64,000 nt of DNA from Prorocentrum cordatum. Its lineage: Eukaryota > Sar > Dinophyceae > Prorocentrales > Prorocentraceae. The position numbers and the translations under genes are program-made. The DNA is taken from the NCBI GenBank assembly GCA_963575745.1, contig CAUYUJ010008569.1, positions 104,112 through 168,111 on the forward strand, given 5' to 3'. The notes below the pieces were generated by a model, which was not told the DNA's origin, made no database searches, and saw only the letters and a program-made list of their open reading frames with translations. This document shows, piece by piece, positions 30,500-42,200 of this stretch; position 1 is the first letter of the stretch; every line of letters starts with the position of its first letter.

Positions 30500-30536
30500 C
30501 ATCACCATCATCACCATCATCACCATCATCACCATT
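30190..30536 (+). repeat. (CTC)n then (CAT)n
   Basis: CTC/TCC triplets to about 30430, then CAT/CAC triplets to 30536. Confidence 0.9.
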
Positions 30537-31399
30537 TTTTTCTGAGCCAGATGTAGACTTCAGCTGCGTTGCGGCTATTTCATCCCAGTGCGCGTCCTGG
30601 TGGTCGTCGTTGGCTTGCCCGCGTAACGGGTGACACGCCCGAGTCGCCCGTTACGGTCTGTTGGTGTGTTCCGATTCGGAGTGTGACCGGCACCCCACTT
30701 CCCAACCCAGGATGGTTCGTGTTGCAGCGCCGATGCGTCTTCAGGAAAGCTAAGATACAACGAAAGCATCACGAATGTTACACCAGCGTCGCTGGTTTCT
30801 CGGTCAAGTTTTTCCTCGCCTCGTTCGTCTGCTACCCGTTCACATTCAGATTTCACGCTCCACCGTTTTTCCCCCCTCCTCCTGATTCGAATAAGAGAAC
30901 GCGCGCGCGCAGGCTGCCATGCTGGTTTACAGCGCGCACGCGGAGGAACAACACATAGGAAAGGAAAAAGGACCGGCGTGTTTCTCTCATGTCTTCTACC
31001 TTCCACCCAATCCACCCGCAGTTTCCTTTGCTAGCGGAGCTAGGGGCGATGCTAGTTCGCGGTCCACGGACTGCGCAGAGTGCGATGTGGACGCGTCTTC
31101 GCACTTCACAAATCTCTTCAACGTCGACACATCCATTCCCAGAAAAGCTCGTGCGCATGGCTGTTCTGCAAGTCCACGGACAATCCTCACCGGACGCCCA
31201 TTGATACGACGAGGCCAACGCCAGACCGCACGAGACGCGAGGAACCGGCGACGAGGGCAACAACATCTGAAGGTGCCGCGAAGTTTGTGGCCGCCCATCG
31301 GGGCGCCGCGACACCCCCACAACCCCCACAACCCCACAGGTACTGGCCGTGGTTTCGCGCCGGGCATTTACAGCGAGCCACTTGATTGGGCGAGTACCG
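30537..31399. other. No gene recognised
   Basis: Mixed composition. Overlapping short frames on both strands; no domain found. Confidence 0.4.
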
Positions 31400-31636
31400 C
31401 GCCTCGCAATGAGTGCGACAGCGCGGGGTGTCCTCTTTTGCGAACGCGTCGAACCACGCGAGTGGGGCATTGAACGTTACTGCGCGCATCTCACCACCCT
31501 CGGCGCCAGTCAAGGGCAACAGCACCACTGCGGTGCCCACCTGCTTCAACACGGCGTTCGTCCTTGCGCGGGCCTTAATCCCAAGGCGATTCCGCAGCTC
31601 TTATCGCGGCGGAGTCTTATCGAGGATGATATCCAT
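31400..31636 (-). pseudogene. Minus-strand coding-like segment with one stop
   Basis: Read on the minus strand from 31636, the frame gives MDIILDKTPPR, a TAA stop, then ELRNRLGIKARARTNAVLKQ and VGTAVVLLPLTGAEGGEMRA followed by PLAWFDAF. Composition and the lack of repeats look like real protein. I do not recognise the family. The single stop suggests decay or an assembly error. The frame stays open to 31187 but becomes Gly/Cys-rich. Confidence 0.35.
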
Positions 31637-31660
31637 CTTGGCGGTCGGGGGCAGCATGCT

Positions 31661-34600
31661 ACTTGATCACCAACCCGATGTCGCCGATGCGCGCGTCTGC
31701 CCCGATTGCGGGCCGCAGCCATCAGGACGCGCATCACAAACGTTGCTCACTTCGGTCATTCGTTTCATCCGCCCCTTTTTCAACCTGCGCGGCGATTCCG
31801 ACCAGCCGCGCCCCGTCTTCCCCCGGGCCTTCTTCGAGGCGGACTCGACGGAGACTTCGCCGCCATCTACGCCGACGTCCATCCGGGATGAGGCGCATGG
31901 GCACGCCGCTGGCACGCGCTGATGTAGGCCTCGCAGCGTTCGGGGGCCACCCCTCAAACCTGCCCCCCCCCCCCCCAGGAGCAGGGAAGTGGCCCCGCCC
32001 GCGCTCTACGCTACGCGCGGCCTACGCCACGATGATTCGCCAGCTTCACCACAGGCGCGCCGCGCGCTCACTCGCGCAACGGCAACAATGTTGAGCAGGA
32101 TTGACAGGCAATCGGAGCAGAGCTGCGCCCGTCGCATGACAACAAGACTTGCAGCCCCACGGCGAGGCGCACGCCGCGCGCCGCAGCGCTCGGACGCACG
32201 ACGCCCAAAGCGCGTCGCTCCAGTCGCGATGGCACGTTCGTTGCGCCTTCGGCCGCAAGATCACGTCTACGCCTTCCGCTGCGTCGTTCTGTCTAGGCGC
32301 TCGGCCACGCAGCCACCTGCGCACCCCCGGCCGCGGCAGCTCCGGGCAGAGACGGGCGCGCCTCTGCCCCGTCAGCGGCAGCTGCCCGACCGCTCAAGAG
32401 TCGCCGGCGGGGAGCGCACCCGCGCATTGTCAGCCCGCGGCGACGCCGGCCTCGCGGCGCACGCCGCCCGCGCGCCCCCCCCGCGCTGCTCAGCACGCCT
32501 GGGGCATCGCCTAGGCCCGCCGATGCAGCGGCGCAAGAAAGGCGCGCCATGCCGCGACGCCCCCGCAGGGCAGCGCGCGCGCCCGGCGTCGCCAGCACGC
32601 CGGCAGCGCGACGCCTTTGCGCACCCACGCGTCTTGCAGCGCACGCCGGGCATCGGCGCGCTCAGCTGCGCGCCGGAGCGCGCGCGGCGGCAGAGGCGCG
32701 CCGCGTCTGCGCCCGACCGCGCGCTGCGCAACGCACGCCGGGGCACCGCCGCGGCGGGCCGCGCGCCCTAACACGCGCAGGCCGGCGAGCCAAGCACACC
32801 TGCGCATGGCCGAGCTCGTCTCCAACCGCCTCTCAGGCTACCACTTACGCCCCTCGGCTTCCCCCGCCCACGCTCAGGCCAAGATTTGCCGTGCCACGCG
32901 GGGCGCAGCGCACATCGGGACCTCGTGGGCTGGGTCAGCCGGCATGCGATTTCGGCCCGCGCGCTCGCTTGCAACGTCTCACGCATGTCTCCGCATCTCG
33001 GTCTCGATCCACCTACTCAGCCACGTCGCTGCCTCAGCGAACAGGTAGAATTGAGGCGCGCGCCAGCCGACGCGCGCCGCGCCACCTCGCTGCGCGCCGC
33101 CTCTCAGCCGCGCACCCACCACTCGGCGCGCTCAGCCTTCAGCCTGCCGCCCGGTGCGGGTCCTGCACTTGACGCGCCCAGCGCGTTGTTGCCTGCTGGG
33201 TCGCCGTCTGGCCGGAGGGGCGTTTCCGCCGAGCTCTCGCCGACGGGCTAGACGGCGGGGCGCCCCCTTGCCAAGGGCGCGCCTCGTCGGTCCGCGCGGC
33301 ACATCGACCGGTCGGATTGCGGCCAACGTTTGCAGGCGAGTCGGCGCCCGACGATCCTAGGGACCCAGTTCCACGGAGCTCTTCGCCCCATTTTCGACGG
33401 GCCGCCAGGCCAACGTAGAGCCGAGCACAACACCTTCGTCTTGCGCGCATACACGCATAGGCCAGCAACTGAAGGACATGTTCATGATCTCCGCCGGGAC
33501 CTTCGCAACGCACTCATTCAATCGTCATCGGACAGCACCCCGTGCTACTTGTCACACTTATTCCCTATCTGGCTCACATGGCGCGTTTGTTCGCTGCCTC
33601 GGCCGTGTCGCTTCCTTTCTACTCGTTCCACGTCGCCCCAGTTCACTCGTTCGCGTCAGTATTCTGCGCGCTCTCTTTCAAATAGCAGTACGTCGCGCTC
33701 TACCAGGCCATTTCTTTCCGCGCTCTCTGTCCACGACATCGAGCACCCGGCCTCTCTGCTGCGCCCTGGGCCAGCGGGCAGGCGCGCAGAGAGCGCGGCC
33801 GCGCGCAGAGCCACAGCGCCCCGCGACAGGACTGGCGCGCGCGTTTGCGCGCAGTTCCGTTTGGACGGGACGCGCGCGCGCCGTCGTTCCTGCGCCCGCG
33901 GCCGCGCGCCGCAAGCAGCACGGGCGCGCGTCCGAGGGCGCGCTGCCCATTCCGTTTGCTTCGCCACCACGTCGCGCCCCACGGGGCGCCGGCAGCCAGG
34001 GGGCGTGGAGAGCACAGACAATCAGAGGGCGCAGAGGACACAGCCAACCCGAGGACGAGGACGTCGACGCAGGGCAGAGCTTTAGGAGAACAGTCAGGAA
34101 GAGGAGGGAGAAAGAGGGAGGAAGTGCGAATGTAACCAAAGCACGAAGAAAGAGCGAGGCAACGCCACCACGCGCAGATCCAGCCAACTCTGCCTCTGCT
34201 TAGCCTTCTCCTTTTTCAGCGCCCCCCAATCATTCCCTCCCACATGCGCGATGACGGGCAGGGCGCGCACTCCGCCGCAACCGACGCCCTCGGGCAGCCG
34301 CAACTCCCACCTGCAGTCGCCAAGCAAAGGGCGCTACAAAACGCCGCTGCTGCGACCTCCAGTCAAGCGCAGTGCGCTCACTGCTGCACACGGCAGATAT
34401 CAACCGCAGTTGTCAGTGCGATCCCTGGTCTTCCGCAGTTGTCAATGCTGACGCGCGCGGGGGGGGGCGGGCGATTCCTGGCCAACGAAACGACCGCATG
34501 AGCTCGCATATGTGGCCCTCGCGGCCAGACGCAGGCAAGGCCACACACCGGCCGAAGCCTACGCCGCCACTGCGTTGTCATGCTGACGTCCATTGCGTCA

Positions 34601-34767
34601 GCGTGTTTGGGATCGATTGCCACCAGAGCACAGCGGCCGCGCGTTGCGCCATCTACGACCTGACTCACCAAGCTGCGACCACAGCTTGGGCTGGGGCCCG
34701 TCAGCCCGGCCAATCTGCCGCTCGTGTCCACGTACAACGGCAAAGAGGACGTCAACGCGCTGACCAG

Positions 34768-34768
<1 letters not shown>
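31661..34768. other. GC-rich region without a supported gene
   Basis: From 31900 to 34150 both strands carry long Arg/Ala/Pro-rich open frames rich in GCGCGC words. Frames overlap on opposite strands with equal length, which is expected from base composition. An 11-base C run occurs at 31967-31978. No domain or RNA gene seen. Confidence 0.5.
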
Positions 34769-34820
<52 letters not shown>

Positions 34821-34990
34821 GCATCGTCATCGTCATCATCAGCATCCTCATCATCATCATCATCACCATCATCAGCATCACCACAATCAGCATCCTCATC
34901 ATTACGGTCATCCGTATCATCATCAGTACCAGCATCATCCTCATCATTATGGCCATCGTCATCATCATCATGAGCATCGCCATCATCACT
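34769..34990 (+). repeat. (ATC)n microsatellite with CAG/CCT variants
   Basis: Sixteen pure ATC triplets, then imperfect ATC with AGC, CTC, ACC and TACGGTC interruptions. Confidence 0.9.
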
Positions 34991-35592
34991 AACACCGGCG
35001 CGCCGCAGCCAACAGGGCCACCCAGCGGGGCCGCCTCGGCGCGCGTTTGGCAAGAAATTCCAGCACGCAGCAGCCGCAAATCGCAGTGAGAACCCGCGCG
35101 CGCGGGCAGCAGCTCAGTCAATTGCACGTCGCACCGTTCGCTGCGCGACCGATGTTGGTTGCCATCCTTCGCGGCGCTGCCGCTGGCGCGCCGCAGGTAT
35201 AGCGCACGCACCTCCATCTTGCGACCCACTCGGCCTTGTGTTTCTTGTGATTGCAGGAGGGTCGGGGTGCGTCTGCTATGCGCGCACGCGCGCGCTGACG
35301 CAACGGCCTGTCCTTGCTGGGAGGGGTTACCACACAAAACCTTTTCCCCCGCCGTCCTTCCCCTCAGGCAGGAAACGAGAGGGCCACGCCACAGCGAGTT
35401 CAGCGCCCAGATAACCGCACGCATCGCCAATGCGAAAATAAACGCGCTTCCATTGCCAGCAAGCTCTTCAAAAGAAGGGGAATTGTCAGATCACTGCCCA
35501 AGTCTCTTCCTAGCAACAGCTTGCTAAACCGCGCCGGCAAGGGGACCCAGCGCCGGCCACAAGGCGAACGAAGCACGGAGCCGCCAGGTTTC
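34991..35592. other. No gene recognised
   Basis: Mixed GC-rich DNA; nothing I can support. Confidence 0.4.
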
Positions 35593-35801
35593 TGGACGCC
35601 CGAAATGGGTACGGAAAGAATGGGTACGATACCCAACAGCAGTTCCTGTTCATTTTGAACAGGATTCGCTGTCCGCGCAGCCGCGGCCTGTGTCCATTTG
35701 AGACAGGAGGCAGCCTGCCCAACAGCGGCCGCTGTTGGTTTGGGACAACATTTGTTATTGGGCATTGTACCCATTCTTTCGGTGCCCATTTCGGGCGTCC
35801 A
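35593..35801. mobile_element. Family R TIR element, copy 1
   Basis: TGGACGCCCGAAATGGGTAC with GGAAAGAATGGGTACGATAC at the left; the complement of the right end reads TGGACGCCCGAAATGGGCAC with CGAAAGAATGGGTACAATGC. TIR of about 44 bp, 209 bp in total. A shared interior (CTGTTCATTTTGAACAG, GCGGCCGCTGTTGG) links it to copies at 55262 and 57813. No target-site duplication seen. Confidence 0.85.
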
Positions 35802-35979
35802 AAAGGATGACCGCGCCTCACCTTTCCACGAAACCCACGCGCAAGTCGCGGTGTGAGGATCTCTCGGCACAAGAAGACAGGCGCCAGACTGGATGGGTAA
35901 TTACGGCGGACTTTCGGCCTCTCCGCCCTGTTCGGTGTTCCTCGCTTCCTCTGCATATTCGTCCTTCCCTTTTTCCTGC

Positions 35980-36385
35980 TCACCCTCCTCCTCCTCCTCA
36001 TGTTCCTCCTCCTCCTCCTGCTGCTTCTCCTCCTCTTCCTCCTCCTCCCCCTCCTCGTACTCCTCCTCCTCCTCCTCCTCCTCCTCCTCCTCCTCCTCCT
36101 CTCCTCCTCCTCCTGTGTTTCGTCCTCCTCTTCCTTCTCCTCTCATTCCTTCTCCTCCTCCTCCTTTTCTTCTCCTCCTCCTCCTCCTCCTCCTCCTCCT
36201 CCTCCTCCTCTTCATCCTCCTCCTCATCCTCCTCGTCGTCCTCCTCCTCCACCTCCTCTTCCTCATCTTCCACCCTCCTCTCCTCCTCCTCCTCCTCCTC
36301 CTCATCTGTTTCCCTTTCCTCCTCCTCCTCCTCCTCCTCTTCCTCCTCCTCCTCCTCCTTGTCCTCCTCTTCCTCTCCCCCATCC
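35980..36385 (+). repeat. (CTC)n-rich tract of about 400 bp
   Basis: CTC/TCC triplets with TTC, ATC and GTC breaks, ending about 50 bases before a coding-like GC-rich segment. Confidence 0.9.
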
Positions 36386-36429
36386 TCTTTGTAGCGCTGT
36401 TTTTGCTCACCCCCCGCATCGCTGGGCCG

Positions 36430-37126
36430 CGGCCGCGCCGCGCTCCCTGCGGGGCAAGGCCTGGCGCGCTCTCGCAGCAGCGCGTCGCCGAGGAAGCAGC
36501 CCGCGGGGCACTCCTGGCGACGCACGCCGCGGCGGGATTCGCGGCATGCCACTCCCAGTTGGGAGTGCGTTTGCTGCGGGCCGCGGAGGGCCTGCTGCGC
36601 GCGGCCGTGGCAAGTTTTCGTGCTCCCGCCAAGCCGCCGCCCGCGCGTGCTCCTGGCGTTGCTGCTGCCCCTGGGAGGCGGCGGCGGCGACGTGGACGTG
36701 CCGACGGCGGCGTGACGAGCGGTGACGCCGAGATGGACGGCGCCGTGTGGGGGTGGTCGCAGGCCGCGGCGGCGGCGCCGCCCGCAGCCTGCCCTCGCGG
36801 GCCTCCGTGTCCTGGAAGTCGTTGCCGCGCCCGCTGGCTGATATGGCCGAGATGCAGGACGAGCTGGACGGCGAGGTGCGGACGGGCTGGTGGCGGGCCG
36901 CGGCGCTGGCCTGGCCCCGCACGCTCGGCGGCAACAGTTCCGCGGGACCGACGCCGACGCGGTCGATGCCTGGGGCGCGGCGCTGGCGGGTGTCATGCCT
37001 GCTCTTGGGGCGGGCGGTGTTGCGGTCGCGGCCGAGCGCGAGGGCATCCCCGAGGCGGACCTGCAGGCGTTCCAAGCGAACTTGCGGGCCTTCGAAGCGT
37101 CGGCGGACAGGCGGCCGCTTCCGTGA
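36430..37126 (+). CDS. Coding-like segments, unassigned
   Basis: Three stretches read like helical protein in different frames: QQRVAEEAARGALLATHAAA (about 36475), DMAEMQDELDGEVRTGWWRA (about 36842), and DADAVDAWGAALAGVMPALG continuing EREGIPEADLQAFQANLRAF (36950-37110), closing with TGA at 37124. Frame changes near 36700 and 36930 could be introns or decay. No known family recognised. The CTC tract upstream resembles the arrangement before the aspartate-dehydrogenase exon. Confidence 0.35.
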
Positions 37127-40100
37127 ACCGCAAGGGTAAGTCCGTCTCGGAAGTAAGCTTCCTCACGGCCGCAGTCGGCGAAGTGGCCCAGGGTTCTGCG
37201 CCGTCAGAGCCCCCGTTCCGGACGCCGTGGGTTGCATCGAGTTCACGGTCGGGGGGTCGTAGGTCCGCAGCTGGAGCCAGGCCCCCCGCTCGGGGCGGGC
37301 CGCGGTTCGACCGCGCCTCGCTCTATGGCGCACTCCTCATCCTCATCCCCCTTGTGTTCCTCTTCCTCCTGTTCCTCCGCGCCCTCCTCCTCCGCCCACT
37401 CCTCGCCCTTATCAGCATCACAACCAGGGCGCCGTGGCAAGGACCACTTTTGAGAATGAATTCTTCCACGCGGGCTCCTGGTTAGAAAATAAGTTCCCGG
37501 CGAAATCCTTCCGCGAGGATTCCTTACGTGAGTGGTGGCATTCGCATGGGTTCCTTACGTTGGAAACAAAGGCAAGTTCCTAGCGGTTCTAGATAGTAGA
37601 ACTCCGATGGTAGGAAACATTTCAACAAGGACTCCTGTGTAAAGACACGTCAGTACGGACTCATTATTTTAGGAACTGAATATATTCCATAAGCCCCGTA
37701 GCATTGATTGGCTAAAGAATGCGTCATTGAGCAAGGATTCGTTGCGCGACTGCTCTGTCACTAGCAGGGGGAGTTGACCAGGTATATGTGTTGCTTGTTG
37801 TCCTTGTGGTTTTGCTGTTGTGGTTGTTGCTCGTGCTCTTGTTCTTTGTGTTGCGTTGTTGTTGGTGTTGTTGGCGTTGCTGTCGTTGGCGTTGTGGTTG
37901 TGCGTTGTTTTTTGTTGTGACGCGCTGTTTTCCTCAACCAACGGTATTTGATATGTTTGGTCTGTGCGGTTGTTCCCCGTGCTTTCTTTGTTGGCGCTCG
38001 CTTCTGGGATTTCCCGTTCGACGGGGCTGGGGGGGGGGCCGGCCGCGCGGCGCGGCAGCCCCACGGGGTCATATTTTCGAACTCGCGCCGCCAGCGCCAC
38101 GCCTCCAGGCGGCGATGCGTCTCGGCACTTACAATTGCCGACGAGGGCACCTTTTCGTGAAGGAGGGAGCGCATCAAAAACATCTGTGTGAAGTTGACTT
38201 CGGGGAGCTCGAGTCCGCCGAGGATGGGTTTGGCGCGCTAGCGCAGCTCCGAAGCACCGCGCCGCCTGGCCTGGGAGGCCACCCTACGCTTACTCCTCAC
38301 TCGACGTTCCCGCGTCAACTCTCGGGGCGAGCACTGGCTCGCCGACAGCGGCCTGGCTGTGTGGCCGCCCATCAGCAGCGGTGAACGGGGCGCGCGCACA
38401 TGCGCAACGCTTATGCTACATCGCGACAGAACCTCCCCACAGACGGCGGCTCGCCAGCGCGTCGACGCGCGCGGCAGCGCCTGCCCCGGGACGCCGCCGG
38501 CGAGGCCGCGCCCAGAGCGGTTCAACATGTGACGTCAGCCACCAGGGTCACCGTCATCAGCTCGACAACGGCACGCAGGATGGCACTGCCCCTGCGGCCG
38601 CCCGCGACGCCACCTCTCATGCAAACACAGCTGGCCGAACCAGCTCCACCGCGCTGCCGCCGCCAACGCGGGCGCCGCCTTCAACAGCTCGACCGAAAAT
38701 GATCGCGCCCCCACCCGTCACAGCCTCGCATCGAGGAAGCGTTGTGCACCATGATTGCGCGCGCGTCTCGACAACCACCGCCGCTCGCCGATGGGGCAGA
38801 GCATGTCTGAGCCCGACGCGCCGTCGACCAGGCACTTTGCGACTGGGCTACGACGAGCACCACGAGGGCAACCTGGCCACGCGCCCACCGCAGACCGCGC
38901 TCGACATTATCGCCATCGAGAGGCCGCCCCCCGCTGCCAGCCAGCCCCCGCGTCAAAGTCAAGGGCCCAGATGTCTCGCAAAAGACTGGCGCCATGGGAA
39001 CAACCATATGAACATGTTCGTCGCGAAGCCCTGGCGGGCACGTCGCGCCAGGCAGTCGACCTTCTCCGCGGGCACGCGCGCGGCCGCGGCACTTCAGCAC
39101 CGCCGGCTCTACGAGGCGCCGGCACGGCAGCCGGCCACCAGAGGTCAGCGCTGCGGCGCCGGCCACACTTTCTCACCCACTAATTAACCAGCATGCATCG
39201 CAGTTGCCCGGCACGTTGGCCGCGGTGCGTTGCCGACCCTGGGACGTTTATAAACAGCCGAGGTAGGTGCCTGCGACATTGCGCCGTTGTTGGCTGCGCC
39301 CAGACAGCACGCTTCGCGTGGGCGCCGAGCGGAATTCACCAGACCATCACGAGGACCTGTCAACGGCAGCGACTGGCAAGCGCCGGCAAGGAGAGACACT
39401 CTGCCGCGGGCAGCTGGGCGAGCTGCGTCTGCGCCCCCACGACGCAAGGCGAGCGGGCGCTCCCCAGCCACGCCGCCGCGCAAGCGCCGCAACGGCGAGC
39501 TACGCCCGCCGGCGTCACATCGCCAGAGAGTGCCGAAGGCGAGCGACCGCGCCAGCACTGGGCCGAAAGTACAGCCAGGGAGCAAACTTGGCTGGGAGGC
39601 ACGATCGGCGCCGCGGGCCGAGCGCGCGCCGGGCACGATTTGCGCCGCGCACCACGATCAGCACCCTGCCCTTGGCCGCCAGGCAACGAGCCGACGGGGC
39701 GCCAAGGGTCGTCGACGCCCCGTTCAGGCTGAGGCCCCTGAGCCATGGGCGAGATGCGCCGGGCGCCCTCTGCGACAGCCGCGCGTCGAACGCCGCGGCG
39801 CCTCATTGCGGGCGGCCCTCTATTGCTGCCTGGGAGCTGCTCCTTTGCCTGATGGCCCCGACTTGAAGAGCGGCGCGCGCGCGCCCGCTGCCTTCCTCGC
39901 TCACAGCGCGCGCGCACTGACGCATAGGAAGGGGGAAGGACCGCCGCCGCGCCCGTGCCATTACCGCCGTGCTTTTGACCATGCCGCCACCATGTCACCC
40001 GCAACTATAACCTTTCCCCCGTCGTTATATTCTTCCTTCTCGCCCCCCTCCTCGCAGGCCAATCGGGCCTAGAGGGGGGTCGGCGTCGCCCCTGCATTGG

Positions 40101-41389
40101 GCCCCACGAGCGCAGGCCACGACGCCCAAAGCGCCCGGCCGGAGCGGCAGCGGAGCGTCGCGCAAAAATCGCGCCGAACACGCGCGGCGAGCAGAGCGCG
40201 TTTGAGCGGCGTGCCGGGCAGGCGCGGGAGGCCAGCTCGCCGCTGCCGGGGGAGCGGATCGTCGACGGCGCGCCGGCGTCGCTGGGGCGGCGCGAACGCG
40301 ACGCGGCGGCGGCGCGGGCCAGTGCGGAGCACGGCCACCCCCCCCCCTTCCGAGGCGTCCATCGGCGACCTGGACGCGCCGGCGGAGACCGCGGACGGGG
40401 CGCCGGGCGGGCGCGCTCGACCCCGCGCGCGCAATCGAGCACGACTGCAAGCCCGCAGGCAACCAGTTGCGGCCAAGTGGACAGCTGTCAGGAGGGGAGA
40501 AAAAACACACAGACATCATTAATCGTCGATGCCCCCAGAAATATGAGAAAATGTCGGAAGTGGGGGGATGGCGAAAACTGAGAAAAATAAGTTCAAAACA
40601 TTGAGGGGTCCTGTTACTAGCGCTCATTTCTTTGCGCGTCCCAGGGCCCCTTCAAGCTGCCCGACGGGCGGGGCCCAGCGCGCGGGGCCTCAGAGCGAGC
40701 GCTGGCGCCTCTGGCGCGAGGGCGATCTGGCGCTTGGCGCTACGCCGCCAGGGGGCGGCTTCGATTTGGTCGGAGAAAGCGCGGCGCCAAGTCCATTGCG
40801 AGATTGCCGAAGTATTTGCCACGGTGTTACCGACGTTGAGAATGTCGCCATCAGCATCAATCATCGGTTCCCTAAATTAGCCGAATGATTCACGGAGGAA
40901 GGCAATGGGACAAGACCCGGGCAACGAGGCATCGCAGGAGGGGCGCCGCACGCCTGAAAGAGCCACGAGCCGCATTATTCGGTCGGCGCGACGAGCGCTG
41001 AACCAATCCGACGGTTCGACTGGCTTGGGCCCGCCGAGAAGGCGGCCGGGCCGAACTGGCAGCCGCCGGGAGGGCGGGTGGGGCGCTGAGGCGCGCGCAG
41101 CAGTGCGAACTGCCGCGGGCGGCGCATGCGCGCCTGGCAGCCCGGGCCAGAGGGGTGGCCGCCGGTCGAGGGGCGACATGCTCGGAATAGCTCGGGGGCC
41201 CCGGGGCTGCCGGGAGGGGGGCGGCCGTCCAGAGTGGCGCGGGCGCTGGCTACCCCGCCAACGCTGCCGCGCGCCTCATCGACGAGGTTTCGCCGATGCT
41301 CTGCGAGGCCGAGAGGCCCTCGGCCGTCGTCGACCCCGGGCGCGAGGGACAGGGCGGGATCGGAGGCGATCGGCACTGGCGGGCTGACA
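37127..41389. other. No supported gene
   Basis: 37480-37760 has lower GC and a repeated TTCCTTACGT word (37541, 37571). 37790-37930 is GTT-rich. 38380-40480 is GC-rich with mirrored Arg/Ala ORFs on both strands that I do not credit. 40905-41389 may hold the decayed N-terminal part of the recombinase that follows. Confidence 0.45.
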
Positions 41390-42200
41390 TCGCTGGAGCA
41401 GGAGAACATCTCGGCGAAGACGAAGGAGGACCACGGCCGAAGGCTGGCGCGAGTCGACGCCTTCTGCAGGACCAGCGGCTTCGAGACCGACGACGACATG
41501 AAGCTGTGGTGCGCCCTCGTGAATTACGCGGATTTGAGCCCCGCAACGGCGGTTCCAAGCTGCTGGCAGCGGCGGCGGCCCATCGCTCGCCTCGGCTGCG
41601 CCGCGCGGGGCGGTCGCTGAAGCTGCCGCGAGTGGAGTGGCGGGGGCGCTGCTGGATGCGCCTGGCGCCGCCGGGCACGCGGGCCCCTGCGCCGCGGGCG
41701 GCGATCGCCCAGTCGCTGCCGCTGCGCGGCGAGCACTGGGCGGGGCGCTGGCGGTAGGTTGGGCGGCGGACACCTACCCGGGGCCCAGCGAGCTGCTGTC
41801 GCTTCGGGCCAACCGCGCAGCGCCAGCCCAGCCCCAGCCCAGGGACCATTGCCGCCTCGCGCCCCTGGAGATGAGGCCCGAAGAGGAGCTGGAACCCACT
41901 AAGACGAAGGAGCTTAACAACCCCATCCTGCTGGACAGCCCCAACCGCCCGTGCCTGGGCTGCCTGGCGGAGCGCGCAGCGAGCGAGGCGAGCCTCTCGA
42001 CGGCGCTCATCTGTCCACGGCCGGTCGCGGCTTCCGATGTCATGCTCAAGCGCGAGGCAGCGTTGGTCTGCCTCGAGACGTGGGAGCACGCGACCCAGGG
42101 ACACTGGCCTCTCACACGACTGGCTGACCAGGTCCAGGTCGCCGGAGGTGATCAAGCGGCGCGCAGGTGGGTATCAGATGGGTGCGGGGTGGCATTGGGG
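41390..42200 (+). pseudogene. Broken tyrosine recombinase/integrase-like gene
   Basis: Frame 2 gives ISAKTKEDHGRRLARVDAFC ... DDDMKLWCALVNYADL, resembling an integrase core-binding domain. Frame 1 then gives LKLPRVEW and WMRLAPPGTRAPAPRAAIAQ. Frame 3 gives DTYPGPSELLSLRAN and KTKELNNPILLDSPNR, the start of the catalytic domain, where families read Y-x-R-P-x-E-x-L; the first catalytic Arg is Gly here. Frame 1 again gives RDTGLSHDWLTRSRSPEVIK with KRR, the region of the L-R-H-x-G box, with Leu-Arg-His degraded. At least three frameshifts and lost catalytic residues mark it as inactive. Such enzymes occur in phages, Cryptons and as expanded families in some dinoflagellates; which type is unresolved. 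Confidence 0.55.

Noticed and set aside
31989-34203. Ala/Arg/Pro-rich ORFs in GC-rich DNA
   Set aside because: Equal-length frames on both strands and no recognisable motif; a composition effect.
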